The notes under the pieces are model-generated. The model saw only the letters and a program-made list of their open reading frames with translations. It made no database searches and was not told where the DNA came from. A DNA stretch of 64,000 bases from Azospirillum sp. TSO22-1 (GTDB lineage Bacteria; Pseudomonadota; Alphaproteobacteria; Azospirillales; Azospirillaceae), in contig NZ_LGQZ01000133.1 of the NCBI RefSeq assembly GCF_003116015.1, positions 1 to 64,000 on the forward strand, read 5' to 3'. A program made the translations under genes and the position numbers. This document shows positions 16,640 to 24,218 of this stretch, piece by piece; positions within the stretch are counted from its first letter, which is position 1, and every line of letters begins with the position of its first letter.

Positions 16640-16921
16640 ATGGGCAATGCCGTGGCAACCAGCATCACCGAGCCGTTCACGCCGCTCGACGTGCACCAGC
16701 TGCACGTCGCCGGCGTCCCCGAAGCGACCGAGCTGCTGAAGCGCGAGCGATTCGTCTTCGTCGGCGCGCCGAACCGCTGGCGCAAGGAGGTCAACGGCCG
16801 GATCACCCGCGCCGACATCCGCCGCGGCCAGGACGGGCGTTGCGTCGTCGTGCTCTTCCACTGGCAGCAGCCGCAAACCCGTTGCGGAGGCGCGTCGAAT
16901 TCAGTAGGATCATTGTCCTAG
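16640..16921 (+). CDS. Hypothetical protein, 93 residues
   Basis: A small soluble protein with no family I recognise. The start is well supported: AGGAGGA lies about 8 nt upstream of ATG. The predicted fold mixes helix and strand: TPLDVHQLHVAGVPEATELL, then strands around RFVFVGA and RCVVVLFHWQQ. The C-terminal tail (RCGGASNSVGSLS) is low-complexity and may be poorly conserved. There are no membrane segments. It lies between pgm and a YcaQ-like gene, each separated by non-coding DNA. Confidence 0.6.
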   Translation: MGNAVATSITEPFTPLDVHQLHVAGVPEATELLKRERFVFVGAPNRWRKEVNGRITRADIRRGQDGRCVVVLFHWQQPQTRCGGASNSVGSLS

Positions 16922-16998
16922 TTTCCGCGGCCGAATGAAACGCCACGCCGCGGAGCGTTGCACAGCGTTTCACAGAGTATCACGCGGGCGGACGAACG

Positions 16999-18216
16999 AT
17001 GGCGCTTCCCCGGATTTCCGCCCGCGAGGCGCGGCGCATCGCCCTGGCGGCACAGGGCTTCGCCAGAGCCCGCCCGCCCGGCGCCATCGACCGCGGCCAC
17101 CTGCGCCGGACGCTGGAGCGCACGCAGCTGCTGCAGATCGATTCGGTCAGCGCGGTGGTGCGGGCGCACTACCTGCCGCTGTTCTCCCGCCTCGGCCCCT
17201 ACCCCGCTGCCCTGCTCGACGACGCGGCCTGGGGGCGCAAGCGGACGCTGTTCGAGTACTGGGCGCACGAGGCCTCGCTGCTGCCGCTCGACCTGCACCC
17301 GCTGCTGCGCTGGCGGATGGCGCGGGCGGCGGGCGGGCGGGGAATCTACGGCGAACTCGCCAAGCTCGCCGCCGCCCGCCCGGACTTCATCGAGACGGCC
17401 TACGCCGTGGTGCGCGACCGCGGCCCGGTCGCCGCCTCCGACGTGGAGGGCAGCCGCGGCCGCGGCAGCTGGTGGGGCTGGAGCGACGCCAAGCGCGCGC
17501 TGGAATTCCTGTTCTGGGCCGGCCGCATCACCACCCACTCCCGCCGCGGCTTCGAGCGCCTCTACGACCTCCCCGAACGCGTGCTGCCCGAGTCGGTCCT
17601 CAGCGCCCCGACACCCGACGAGCCGGACGCCCACCGCGCCCTGCTGGAGCTGGCCGCCCGCGCCCACGGCGTCGCCACCGCCGCCGACCTGCGCGACTAC
17701 TTCCGCCTCGACGCCGACGACGCCAGGGCACGCCTGCCCGAGCTGGTCGAGGACGGCACGCTGATCCCCGTGGAGGTCGAGGGCTGGCCGCAGGCCGCCT
17801 ACCTGCACCGCGACGCCCAGCGCCCACGTCGCATCGACGCCGCCGCCCTGCTCGCCCCCTTCGACCCGCTGGTGTGGGAGCGTTCGCGCGCCGAGCGGCT
17901 GTTCGGCTTCCGCTACCGGATCGAGATCTACACCCCGGCCGAGAAGCGGCAGTACGGCTATTACGTGCTGCCCTTCCTGCTCGGCGACCGCCCGGTCGCC
18001 CGCGTCGACCTGAAGGCGGAGCGCGGTGCCGGCACGCTGCACGTCCTGGCCGCCTTCGCCGAACCCGCCGCCCCGCCGCACGCCGCCGAAGCGCTGGCCG
18101 ACGAGTTGCGCCGCCTCGCCCGCTGGCTGGGGCTGGAGCGGATCCGCGCCGGCGAGCGCGGCGACCTCGCTTCCGCCTTGCGCGGCCTCGTGCACCGGGA
18201 CACCATGGCGTCATGA
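16999..18216 (+). CDS. YcaQ-like DNA glycosylase (winged-helix, crosslink repair family)
   Basis: A protein of 405 residues in the HTH_42/YcaQ (AlkX) family, whose studied members unhook interstrand DNA crosslinks. The N-terminal ISAREARRIALAAQGF is typical, and the catalytic motif region LLQIDSVSAVVRAHYLPLFSRLG carries the Gln-Ile-Asp triplet (46-48). Later landmarks are FEYWAHEASLLPLD, an FDPLVWERSRAERLFGF segment and YYVLPFLLGDR. Its stop overlaps the next gene by 4 bp (ATGA), so the two are co-translated although no functional link is obvious. Confidence 0.88.
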   Translation: MALPRISAREARRIALAAQGFARARPPGAIDRGHLRRTLERTQLLQIDSVSAVVRAHYLPLFSRLGPYPAALLDDAAWGRKRTLFEYWAHEASLLPLDLHPLLRWRMARAAGGRGIYGELAKLAAARPDFIETAYAVVRDRGPVAASDVEGSRGRGSWWGWSDAKRALEFLFWAGRITTHSRRGFERLYDLPERVLPESVLSAPTPDEPDAHRALLELAARAHGVATAADLRDYFRLDADDARARLPELVEDGTLIPVEVEGWPQAAYLHRDAQRPRRIDAAALLAPFDPLVWERSRAERLFGFRYRIEIYTPAEKRQYGYYVLPFLLGDRPVARVDLKAERGAGTLHVLAAFAEPAAPPHAAEALADELRRLARWLGLERIRAGERGDLASALRGLVHRDTMAS

Positions 18217-19160
18217 AGATCGCCATCCTCGACGACTACCAGCGCACCGTGCGCTCCCTCGCCGACTGGGACCGCCTGCCGCCGGGCAGCGAACTCCAGG
18301 TCTTCCACGAGCACATCGCCGACCGCGAACGGCTGGTGGCGGCGCTGGAGCCCTTCGACGTGCTGGTCATCATGCGGGAGCGCACGCCGTTCCCCGCCGA
18401 GTTGATCGCCCGGCTGCCGAACCTGCGGCTGCTGGTGACCACCGGCACCCGCAACCTCGCCATCGACCTGGAGGCGTGCAAGGCGCGCGGCATCGCCGTG
18501 TGCGGCACCGCCATCGGCGGCACGCCGACCGCCGAGCTGGCCTGGGGCCTGATTTTGGCGCTGGCCAAGCGCATCCCGATGGAGGACCGCGCGCTGCGCG
18601 CCGGTTCCTGGCAGACCGGGCTGACCACCACGCTGACCGGCAAGCGGCTGGGCGTGGTCGGCCTCGGCAAGCTGGGTGCGCAGGTCGCCCGCGTCGGCCT
18701 CGCCTTCAGCATGGACGTGGTGGCGTGGAGCCAGAACCTCACCGACGCGCGCGCGGCCGAGGTCGGCGTCCGCCGCGTGGACAAGCCGGAGCTGTTCGCC
18801 ACATCGGACGTGGTGACCCTGCACCTCGTGCTGGGCGAGCGCAGCCGCGGCACCGTCGGCGCCGCGGAGATCGGCGCCATGAAGTCCACCGCGTGGTTCA
18901 TCAACACGGCGCGCGCCGGGCTGGTGGACGAATCGGCGCTGGTCGAGGCGCTGGCGCACCGGCGCATCGCCGGAGCCGGGCTGGACGTCTTCTCGGTGGA
19001 GCCGCTGCCGCCCGACCACCCGTTGCGCGCCCTCGACAACACGGTGCTGACCCCGCACCTCGGCTACGTCACGCAGGAGAACTACGCGGTGTTCTACCGC
19101 GAGGCGCTGGAGGACATCCTGGCCTGGGTGGCGGGGGCGCCGGTGCGGGTGCTTTCCTGA
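18213..19160 (+). CDS. D-2-hydroxyacid dehydrogenase (NAD-binding)
   Basis: A member of the D-isomer 2-hydroxyacid dehydrogenase family, 315 residues. The N-terminal catalytic domain has MKIAILDDYQ and TTGTRNLAIDLEACKARGI. The Rossmann motif is GKRLGVVGLGKLGAQVAR (about 140-157). The Arg/Glu/His relay is seen in NTARAGLVDESAL, DVFSVEPLPPDHPL and TPHLGY. It would oxidise a D-2-hydroxyacid or reduce a 2-ketoacid; the exact substrate cannot be read. It shares an ATGA overlap with the YcaQ-like gene. Confidence 0.9.
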   Translation: MKIAILDDYQRTVRSLADWDRLPPGSELQVFHEHIADRERLVAALEPFDVLVIMRERTPFPAELIARLPNLRLLVTTGTRNLAIDLEACKARGIAVCGTAIGGTPTAELAWGLILALAKRIPMEDRALRAGSWQTGLTTTLTGKRLGVVGLGKLGAQVARVGLAFSMDVVAWSQNLTDARAAEVGVRRVDKPELFATSDVVTLHLVLGERSRGTVGAAEIGAMKSTAWFINTARAGLVDESALVEALAHRRIAGAGLDVFSVEPLPPDHPLRALDNTVLTPHLGYVTQENYAVFYREALEDILAWVAGAPVRVLS

Positions 19161-19165
19161 CGCGC

Positions 19166-19255
19166 TTGCCCCCACCCCTGACCCCTCCCCCGCTTCGCAG
19201 GGGAGGGGAACTCTCCTCCCCCTGCGAAGCGGGGGGAGGTCGGGAGGGGGGCAAT
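19166..19255. repeat. GC-rich inverted-repeat element (GCTTCGCAG subtype)
   Basis: A compact copy about 90 bp long. Its two halves, CCTCCCCCGCTTCGCAGGGGAGGGG and CTCCCCCTGCGAAGCGGGGGGAGG (read as arms, not full strings), form a long near-perfect hairpin with loop around AACTCT. The edges are TTGCCCCCACCCC and GGGGGGCAA. It lies between two convergent genes (18213-19160 plus, 19267-20271 minus), where it could act as a bidirectional terminator. Confidence 0.75.
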
Positions 19256-19266
19256 ACGTCCGCCGC

Positions 19267-20271
19267 TCAGTTCCCCGCCACCCCCGTCTCCTTGTAGAAC
19301 GCCTGGATCAGGTCCTTGCCGACCCGGGACGCCATGTCATCGTGCACCGGCAGCATGGCCTTGCGCCACGCCGCCCGTTCGGCGTCGGTCATGGTGTGGA
19401 ACTCCGACTTGCCGGCGGCCTTCATGGCGGTCACGGCGTCGTCGTTCTCCTTCTGGGCGATCTGGTTGGCGTAGGTGGTGGCGTCCTTCATGGCGCCGTC
19501 CAGCGCGGTGCGGACGTCGGCCGGCAGACCTTCCCAGAACTTCTTGTTCACGATCACCGCGTAGCCGATGTAGCCGTGGTCGGACAGCGTGATATTCTTC
19601 TGCACCTCGTGATGCTTCTGTGTGTACATGTTGGACGGCGTGTTCTCGGAGCCGTCCACCACGCCGGTCTGCATGGCCTGGTAGACCTCGGAGAACGCCA
19701 TGACCTGCGGCAGCGCGCCCAGCGCCCGGAACTGCGCCTCCAGCACCTTGGAGGACTGGATGCGCATCTTCAGGCCCTTGAAGTCCTCCGGCGTCTTCAG
19801 CGGCCGGTTGGCGCTCATGATCTTGAAGCCGTTGTCCCAGTAGGCCAGCCCGATGATCCCCTTGGGCTCCAGCTTCTTCAAGAGCCCCTGGCCGAGCGGC
19901 CCCTGCGTCACCTTGGTCAGCGATTCCTTGTTCGGGAAGATGTAGGGCAGGTCGAAGACCTCGAACTCCTTAACCCCCAGCGGGCCGAACTTGGCCAGCG
20001 ACGGGGCCAGCATCTGCACCGCGCCGAGCTGAAGCGCCTCCAGCTCCTCCTTGTCCTTGTAGAGCTGGCTGTTGGGATAGACCTCGACCTTGACCTTGCC
20101 GCCGGTGCGCGCCTCGGCCAGTTCCTTGAACTTCTCGGCGCCCTTGCCCTTCGGCGTCTCGGTGGCGACGACGTGGCTGAACTTGATGACGATGGGGGCC
20201 TGCTGCGCCATGACAGGCGTGGCCGCCAGGATGCCGACAGCGCCCAGAATCGGCAGGACAAAGCTTCGCAT
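19267..20271 (-). CDS. dctP: TRAP transporter solute-binding protein DctP
   Basis: A periplasmic receptor of a tripartite TRAP importer, 334 residues. A signal peptide (LPILGAVGILAATPVMAQ) precedes IKFSHVVATETPKGKGAEKF. Family signatures include GKVKVEVYPNSQLY, the conserved Arg in GLKMRIQSSKVLEAQFRALGA (salt bridge to the substrate carboxylate) and VDGSENTPSNMYTQKHHEVQ. A GGAGG sequence precedes ATG 20271. No DctQ or DctM subunits are in the window, so membrane partners must be elsewhere. Its position 56 bp after the C5-dicarboxylate arm suggests an itaconate-, mesaconate- or methylsuccinate-like ligand (inference). Confidence 0.92.
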   Translation of the reverse strand: MRSFVLPILGAVGILAATPVMAQQAPIVIKFSHVVATETPKGKGAEKFKELAEARTGGKVKVEVYPNSQLYKDKEELEALQLGAVQMLAPSLAKFGPLGVKEFEVFDLPYIFPNKESLTKVTQGPLGQGLLKKLEPKGIIGLAYWDNGFKIMSANRPLKTPEDFKGLKMRIQSSKVLEAQFRALGALPQVMAFSEVYQAMQTGVVDGSENTPSNMYTQKHHEVQKNITLSDHGYIGYAVIVNKKFWEGLPADVRTALDGAMKDATTYANQIAQKENDDAVTAMKAAGKSEFHTMTDAERAAWRKAMLPVHDDMASRVGKDLIQAFYKETGVAGN

Positions 20272-20327
20272 TCTTCGTTTCCTCCACTTGGTTATGGTTC
20301 TTGGCCGCGGCTCGATGGCCGCGGTTC

Positions 20328-21965
20328 TCAGTTTTGGCCGGTCAGCAGGCCGCGAGCGATCACCTGCGCCTGGATCTCGGCGGCACCTTCGAAGATTGAC
20401 AGGATCCGCGCGTCGCACAGAACCCGGCTGATGGGATACTCCACGGCATAACCGTTGCCACCATGGATCTGCACGGCCGCGTCGGCGTTGCTCCACGCCA
20501 CGCGGGCGGCCAGCAGCTTGGCCATCCCCGCCTCGATGTCGCAGCGCCGCCCGGAGTCCTTCTCGCGCGCCGCGAAGTAGGAGAGCTGCCGGGCCATCAT
20601 CGTCTCCACGGCCATCCACGCCACCTTACCGTGCACCCGCGGGAAGGAGAGGATCGGCTTGCCGAACTGCTGCCGCTCGGCCGCGTAGCGCACCCCCAGC
20701 TCCAGCGCGTTCTGCGCCACGCCCAGCGCCCGGGCCGCGGTCTGGATGCGGGCGCTCTCGAAGGTCTCCATCAGCTGCTTGAAGCCCTGCCCCTCGACCC
20801 CGCCGAGCAGGCCGGAGACCGGCACGACGAACCCGTCGAAGCCGATCTCATACTCCTTCATGCCGCGGTAGCCGAGCACGGTGATCTCCGTGCCGCTCAT
20901 CCCCTCGGCGGGGAACGGATTCTCCTCGCTGCCCTGCGGCTTCTCGGCCAGCAGCATGGACAGGCCGCGGTAGCCCTCGGCGTCCGGGTCGGTGCGCACC
21001 AGCAGCGTCATCACGTCGGAGCGGGCGCCGTGCGTGATCCAGGTCTTGGCGCCGTAGATCCGGTACACGTCGCCGTCGCGCACCGCACGGGTCCGCAAGG
21101 CCCCGAGGTCGCTGCCGGTGTTCGGCTCGGTGAACACGGCGGTCGGCAGGATCGCGCCGGACGCGATGGCCGGCAGCCAGCGCTGCTTCTGCTCCGGCGT
21201 GCCGGCCAGCCGGATCAGCTCCGCCGCGATCTCCGCCCGCGTGCCGAGCGAGCCGACGCCCAGGTACCCGCGGCTCAGCGCTTCGGAGACGATGCACATC
21301 GCCGTCTTGCCCAGGGCGAGGCCGCCGTATTCCTCCGGCACGGTCAGGCCGAAGACGCCCATCTCGGCCATATGCTCCAGCAACTCCAGCGGAATGAGCT
21401 GGTCCTTCCGGTGCCACTCCTGGGCGAAGGGAGCGACCTCGGCGTCGGCGAACCGGCTGAACTGGTCGGCCATCATCGCCAGCGTCTCGTCGCCGTAAGC
21501 CGGCGCGCCGTACCGCCCCTCCGCCGCCGCGTTGCCCAACAGAAGCCGCGCGGCGCGCAGGGCGCCCGGCTCGGCGATCCGTGCCAGTCCGGATTCGGAG
21601 ACGAAGCGCGCCACCGCCTCCGGTGCCACGCCGAGGTCGTCGGGGCGGACCATCTCCACCTGGCTCATCGGGATGCCGCCGGCGAGCTGGCCCAGGTACT
21701 CTGCGAAGCCGAGGCGCAGGATCGCCGCCTCCACCGCACCCAGCGCCCCCTGCCCCTCCAGCCGCCCGGCCCAGCCAAGCAGCTGGCGCAGCGCCTCCAC
21801 GTAGGTCGCCTGCCACGCCAGCCCGTGCAGAGCGAACTGGTGCGCCTCCAGGTCCTCGGCGCTCGGTCGGCCGGTCGGCGCGACCAGGGCACGCAGCGTG
21901 CGGCGCCCTTCGGCGGCCAGGGCCTCGGCAGCGGCGAGGGCGGGGCGGTAGTCGTTGGGCTGCAT
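20328..21965 (-). CDS. mcd: Acyl-CoA dehydrogenase, probable methylsuccinyl-CoA dehydrogenase
   Basis: An FAD-dependent acyl-CoA dehydrogenase of 545 residues. This is about 150 residues longer than ordinary members because of an N-terminal helical extension (HGLAWQATYVEALRQLLGWA, GFAEYLGQLAGGIPMSQVE). That extension is what I associate with Mcd of the ethylmalonyl-CoA pathway, which oxidises (2S)-methylsuccinyl-CoA to mesaconyl-C1-CoA. The core has FTEPNTGSDLG, KTWITHGARSD, IQTAARALGVAQ and IHGGNGYAVEYPISR. The start codon overlaps the CoA-transferase stop (TGATG). No crotonyl-CoA carboxylase or ethylmalonyl-CoA mutase is nearby, so methylsuccinate or mesaconate catabolism is the likelier role. 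Acyl-CoA dehydrogenase membership is certain; the subfamily is less so. Confidence 0.75.
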   Translation of the reverse strand: MQPNDYRPALAAAEALAAEGRRTLRALVAPTGRPSAEDLEAHQFALHGLAWQATYVEALRQLLGWAGRLEGQGALGAVEAAILRLGFAEYLGQLAGGIPMSQVEMVRPDDLGVAPEAVARFVSESGLARIAEPGALRAARLLLGNAAAEGRYGAPAYGDETLAMMADQFSRFADAEVAPFAQEWHRKDQLIPLELLEHMAEMGVFGLTVPEEYGGLALGKTAMCIVSEALSRGYLGVGSLGTRAEIAAELIRLAGTPEQKQRWLPAIASGAILPTAVFTEPNTGSDLGALRTRAVRDGDVYRIYGAKTWITHGARSDVMTLLVRTDPDAEGYRGLSMLLAEKPQGSEENPFPAEGMSGTEITVLGYRGMKEYEIGFDGFVVPVSGLLGGVEGQGFKQLMETFESARIQTAARALGVAQNALELGVRYAAERQQFGKPILSFPRVHGKVAWMAVETMMARQLSYFAAREKDSGRRCDIEAGMAKLLAARVAWSNADAAVQIHGGNGYAVEYPISRVLCDARILSIFEGAAEIQAQVIARGLLTGQN

Positions 21966-23182
21966 CAGGCTGTCTCCGGCCCGGCGACGATGCCGGTATC
22001 ATGCAGGCGGCCGATCTCGGCGCTGGACAGGCCGAGCCGTTCGGCCAGGATCTCGTCGGTGTGCTGGCCGAGCCGCGGCGCCGGGCGCACCGCCTCGCGC
22101 GGCACAGCGGCGAAGGCCAGCGGCACGCCCGGCATGCGCCAGCGCCCGACGCCGGGTTGCTCGACCTCCTGGAACATCGGGTTGGCCGGGCTGCAGCGCG
22201 GATCCTCGGCGACCAGCTGACCGAAGTCCTGGTATGGCCCCCACAGCACGCCGCTGCCGGCGAACGCGGTCCGCACCTCGTCCAGCGTCCGCGCCGCGAA
22301 CCAGGGGCCAAGCACCGCGCCGATGGCCTCGCGCGCCTCGAACCGTCCCCCCTCGGTGCCCAGATCAACACCCATCAGCGGCCCAATCATGGCGAGCCGC
22401 TCGCTCAGGCCCGTCGCGGTGCCGATGGCCTTCCACTGCCGATTGGAGATGGCGACCACCATCACCCGCCGCCCGTCCTTCGTCGGGAAATCGCGCCCGA
22501 AGGCGCCGTACAAATCGTTGCCGAGCGGTTGCCGCACCGTGCCGTTGACCTGCACGTCGGCGAGGTAGCCCAGATTGCCGACGCTCGCCAGCATGACGTC
22601 ACTGAGCGCCAGCACCACCTCCTGTCCCGTGCCGGTCCGCGCCCGCAGCCGCTCGGCGGCGAGCAGCCCGGTGCAGAGGTAGAGACCGGCGGCGATGTCC
22701 CAGGCGGGCAGCACGTGGTTGACCGGCTTGGCCCCCTCGCCCGTCGCCATGGGGAAGCCGCTGGCGCAGTTGACCGTGTAGTCCACCGCACCGGTACCGT
22801 CCGAACTGCCGGTCAGGCGCAGCATGATCAGGTCGGCGCGCCGGGCCGACAGCGCCTCGTACCCCATCCAGCCGCTGGCCGGCAGGTTGGTCAGCAGGAT
22901 GCCGCCGCCCGGATCCGGCGCGGTGATCAGCGCGCCGGCGATCTCGCGGCCCTCGGGCGTGTTGAGCGCCAGGGTGACCGACTTCTTGCCCTTGTTGAGG
23001 CCGGCCCAGTACAGGCTGTCGCCGCTCGGCGCCAGGGGCCAGCGGCGGTAGTCGATGTTGCCGCCGATCGGGTCGATGCGGATCACCTCGGCGCCGAGCT
23101 GCGCCAGGGTCATGCCGCCCAGCGGTGCGGCGATGAAGGCCGACACCTCGACCACGCGGAGGTCGGACAGAAGCGGGGTCAT
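21965..23182 (-). CDS. Family III CoA-transferase (CaiB/BaiF type)
   Basis: A CoA-transferase of 405 residues. Landmarks: LRVVEVSAFIAAPLGGMTLAQLGAEVIRIDP at the N-terminus, NKGKKSVTLALNTPEGRE, the probable catalytic Asp in WDIAAGLYL (about Asp162) and RTGTGQEVVLALSD. Such enzymes move CoA from a donor such as succinyl-CoA to a free acid. It is translationally coupled on both sides: ATG overlaps the lysR stop (ATGA) and its own stop overlaps the mcd-like start. A role in activating a C5 dicarboxylate such as methylsuccinate or mesaconate is inferred from these neighbours. Confidence 0.85.
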   Translation of the reverse strand: MTPLLSDLRVVEVSAFIAAPLGGMTLAQLGAEVIRIDPIGGNIDYRRWPLAPSGDSLYWAGLNKGKKSVTLALNTPEGREIAGALITAPDPGGGILLTNLPASGWMGYEALSARRADLIMLRLTGSSDGTGAVDYTVNCASGFPMATGEGAKPVNHVLPAWDIAAGLYLCTGLLAAERLRARTGTGQEVVLALSDVMLASVGNLGYLADVQVNGTVRQPLGNDLYGAFGRDFPTKDGRRVMVVAISNRQWKAIGTATGLSERLAMIGPLMGVDLGTEGGRFEAREAIGAVLGPWFAARTLDEVRTAFAGSGVLWGPYQDFGQLVAEDPRCSPANPMFQEVEQPGVGRWRMPGVPLAFAAVPREAVRPAPRLGQHTDEILAERLGLSSAEIGRLHDTGIVAGPETA

Positions 23183-24114
23183 GCGGTCTCCTCGGCGATC
23201 CGGTAACGAAGCTCCCAGCCCAGCGGGCCGGCCAGGGTGTGGATGAAGTCGACCACCACACGTTCCAGCGCCTCGCTGGCCGGGGTCGGCACGCGGGCCT
23301 GCGGCCGGGCCAGCACCAGCGAGCGGCGGATCGCCGGCGCCACCGCGGCGGCGCTCAGCTCGCCGGATTCCAGCAGGCCGTGCACGGCGGAGCGCGGCAG
23401 CAGCGTGCAGGCCTCGCCGACCCGCACCAGCTCGATCAGCGCCGACAGCGCGTCCACCTCGATGACCGGCTCGCAGTCGAGGCCGTGCTCGGCGAAGGCC
23501 TGCTCGACCAGCAGCCGCAGCCGGTGCGGCCGGCCGGGCAGGATCAGCTCGTGCGCCGCCACCTCGGCCAGGGTGACGCCGTCCAGCGCCGCCAACCGGC
23601 CGCCGGAGCCGACCAGCACCATCTCCTCCTCCAGGAGCGGCGCGGAAACGAGGCCGTCCGTCGTCTTGGTGTCGTACAGCACGGCGAGGTCGAGCCGGCC
23701 CTGCACCAGCCACTCGTGGATGGTGGCGCTGAAGCCGTCCACCAGATGCAGCCGCACCTTCGGCGCGCGCTCGCGGAACCGCATCGCCAGCCCTGGCAGC
23801 AGCACCCGGCCGAGCGACGACGGCACGCCGAAGCTCAGCGTCCCCGACGGCTCCGACTGGTAGGCGAGCACGGCGTCGCGCGCCGCGCCGACCTCCTTCA
23901 GCACGATGCGGGCGTGGTCCATCAGCACCTGCCCGGCCGGCGTCGGCGTGACGCCCCAGCCGTGCCGGCGCAGCAGCGGCACGCCCAACTCGTCCTCCAG
24001 CGCCTTGACCTGACGGGACAGCGCCGGCTGGGCAACCCGCAACACGGAGGCGGCCCGAGACAGGCTCTGCATCTCCGCCACGTGCAGGAAGTATCTCAGC
24101 TGCCGGAAGTCCAT
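23179..24114 (-). CDS. LysR-family transcriptional regulator
   Basis: A regulator of 311 residues. The N-terminal helix-turn-helix starts MDFRQLRYFLHVAEMQSLSRAASVLRVAQPALSRQVKALE. The C-terminal effector domain is a periplasmic-binding-like fold with LSFGVPSSLGRVLLP. ATG 24114 is chosen because the family begins with this (M)xxRQLRYF motif; the frame is open upstream without a good binding site. It is divergent from the acyl-CoA dehydrogenase gene and heads the arm to the CoA-transferase and Mcd-like genes. By analogy with the regulator of the Pseudomonas itaconate cluster it probably activates both arms in response to a pathway acid or CoA ester. Confidence 0.9.
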   Translation of the reverse strand: MDFRQLRYFLHVAEMQSLSRAASVLRVAQPALSRQVKALEDELGVPLLRRHGWGVTPTPAGQVLMDHARIVLKEVGAARDAVLAYQSEPSGTLSFGVPSSLGRVLLPGLAMRFRERAPKVRLHLVDGFSATIHEWLVQGRLDLAVLYDTKTTDGLVSAPLLEEEMVLVGSGGRLAALDGVTLAEVAAHELILPGRPHRLRLLVEQAFAEHGLDCEPVIEVDALSALIELVRVGEACTLLPRSAVHGLLESGELSAAAVAPAIRRSLVLARPQARVPTPASEALERVVVDFIHTLAGPLGWELRYRIAEETA

Positions 24115-24137
24115 GCCCCAAGGCCTATGCCGACTTG

Positions 24138-24152
24138 TTATAACTGTTATAA
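24138..24152. promoter_or_regulatory. 15-bp perfect dyad, probable LysR binding site
   Basis: TTATAACTGTTATAA is an exact palindrome around a central T, in an AT-rich stretch of an otherwise GC-rich region, centred between lysR (24114) and the divergent operon start (24219). A further TAACTATA half-site follows at 24153-24160. A TTGACG hexamer at 24164-24169 could be a -35 element for the rightward operon, but its -10 (TACTCT at 24189) would be 19 bp away. Confidence 0.65.
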
Positions 24153-24218
24153 TAACTATAGCGTTGACGAATATCGTAGTCGACCCAGTACTCTTTGCAA
24201 AGGTTTTTGGAGGCAACC

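Noticed and set aside
21965..24121. Single 718-residue protein spanning the lysR and CoA-transferase genes
   Set aside because: The N-terminal half is an out-of-frame reading of lysR; the CoA-transferase has its own ATG at 23182 with ATGA coupling.
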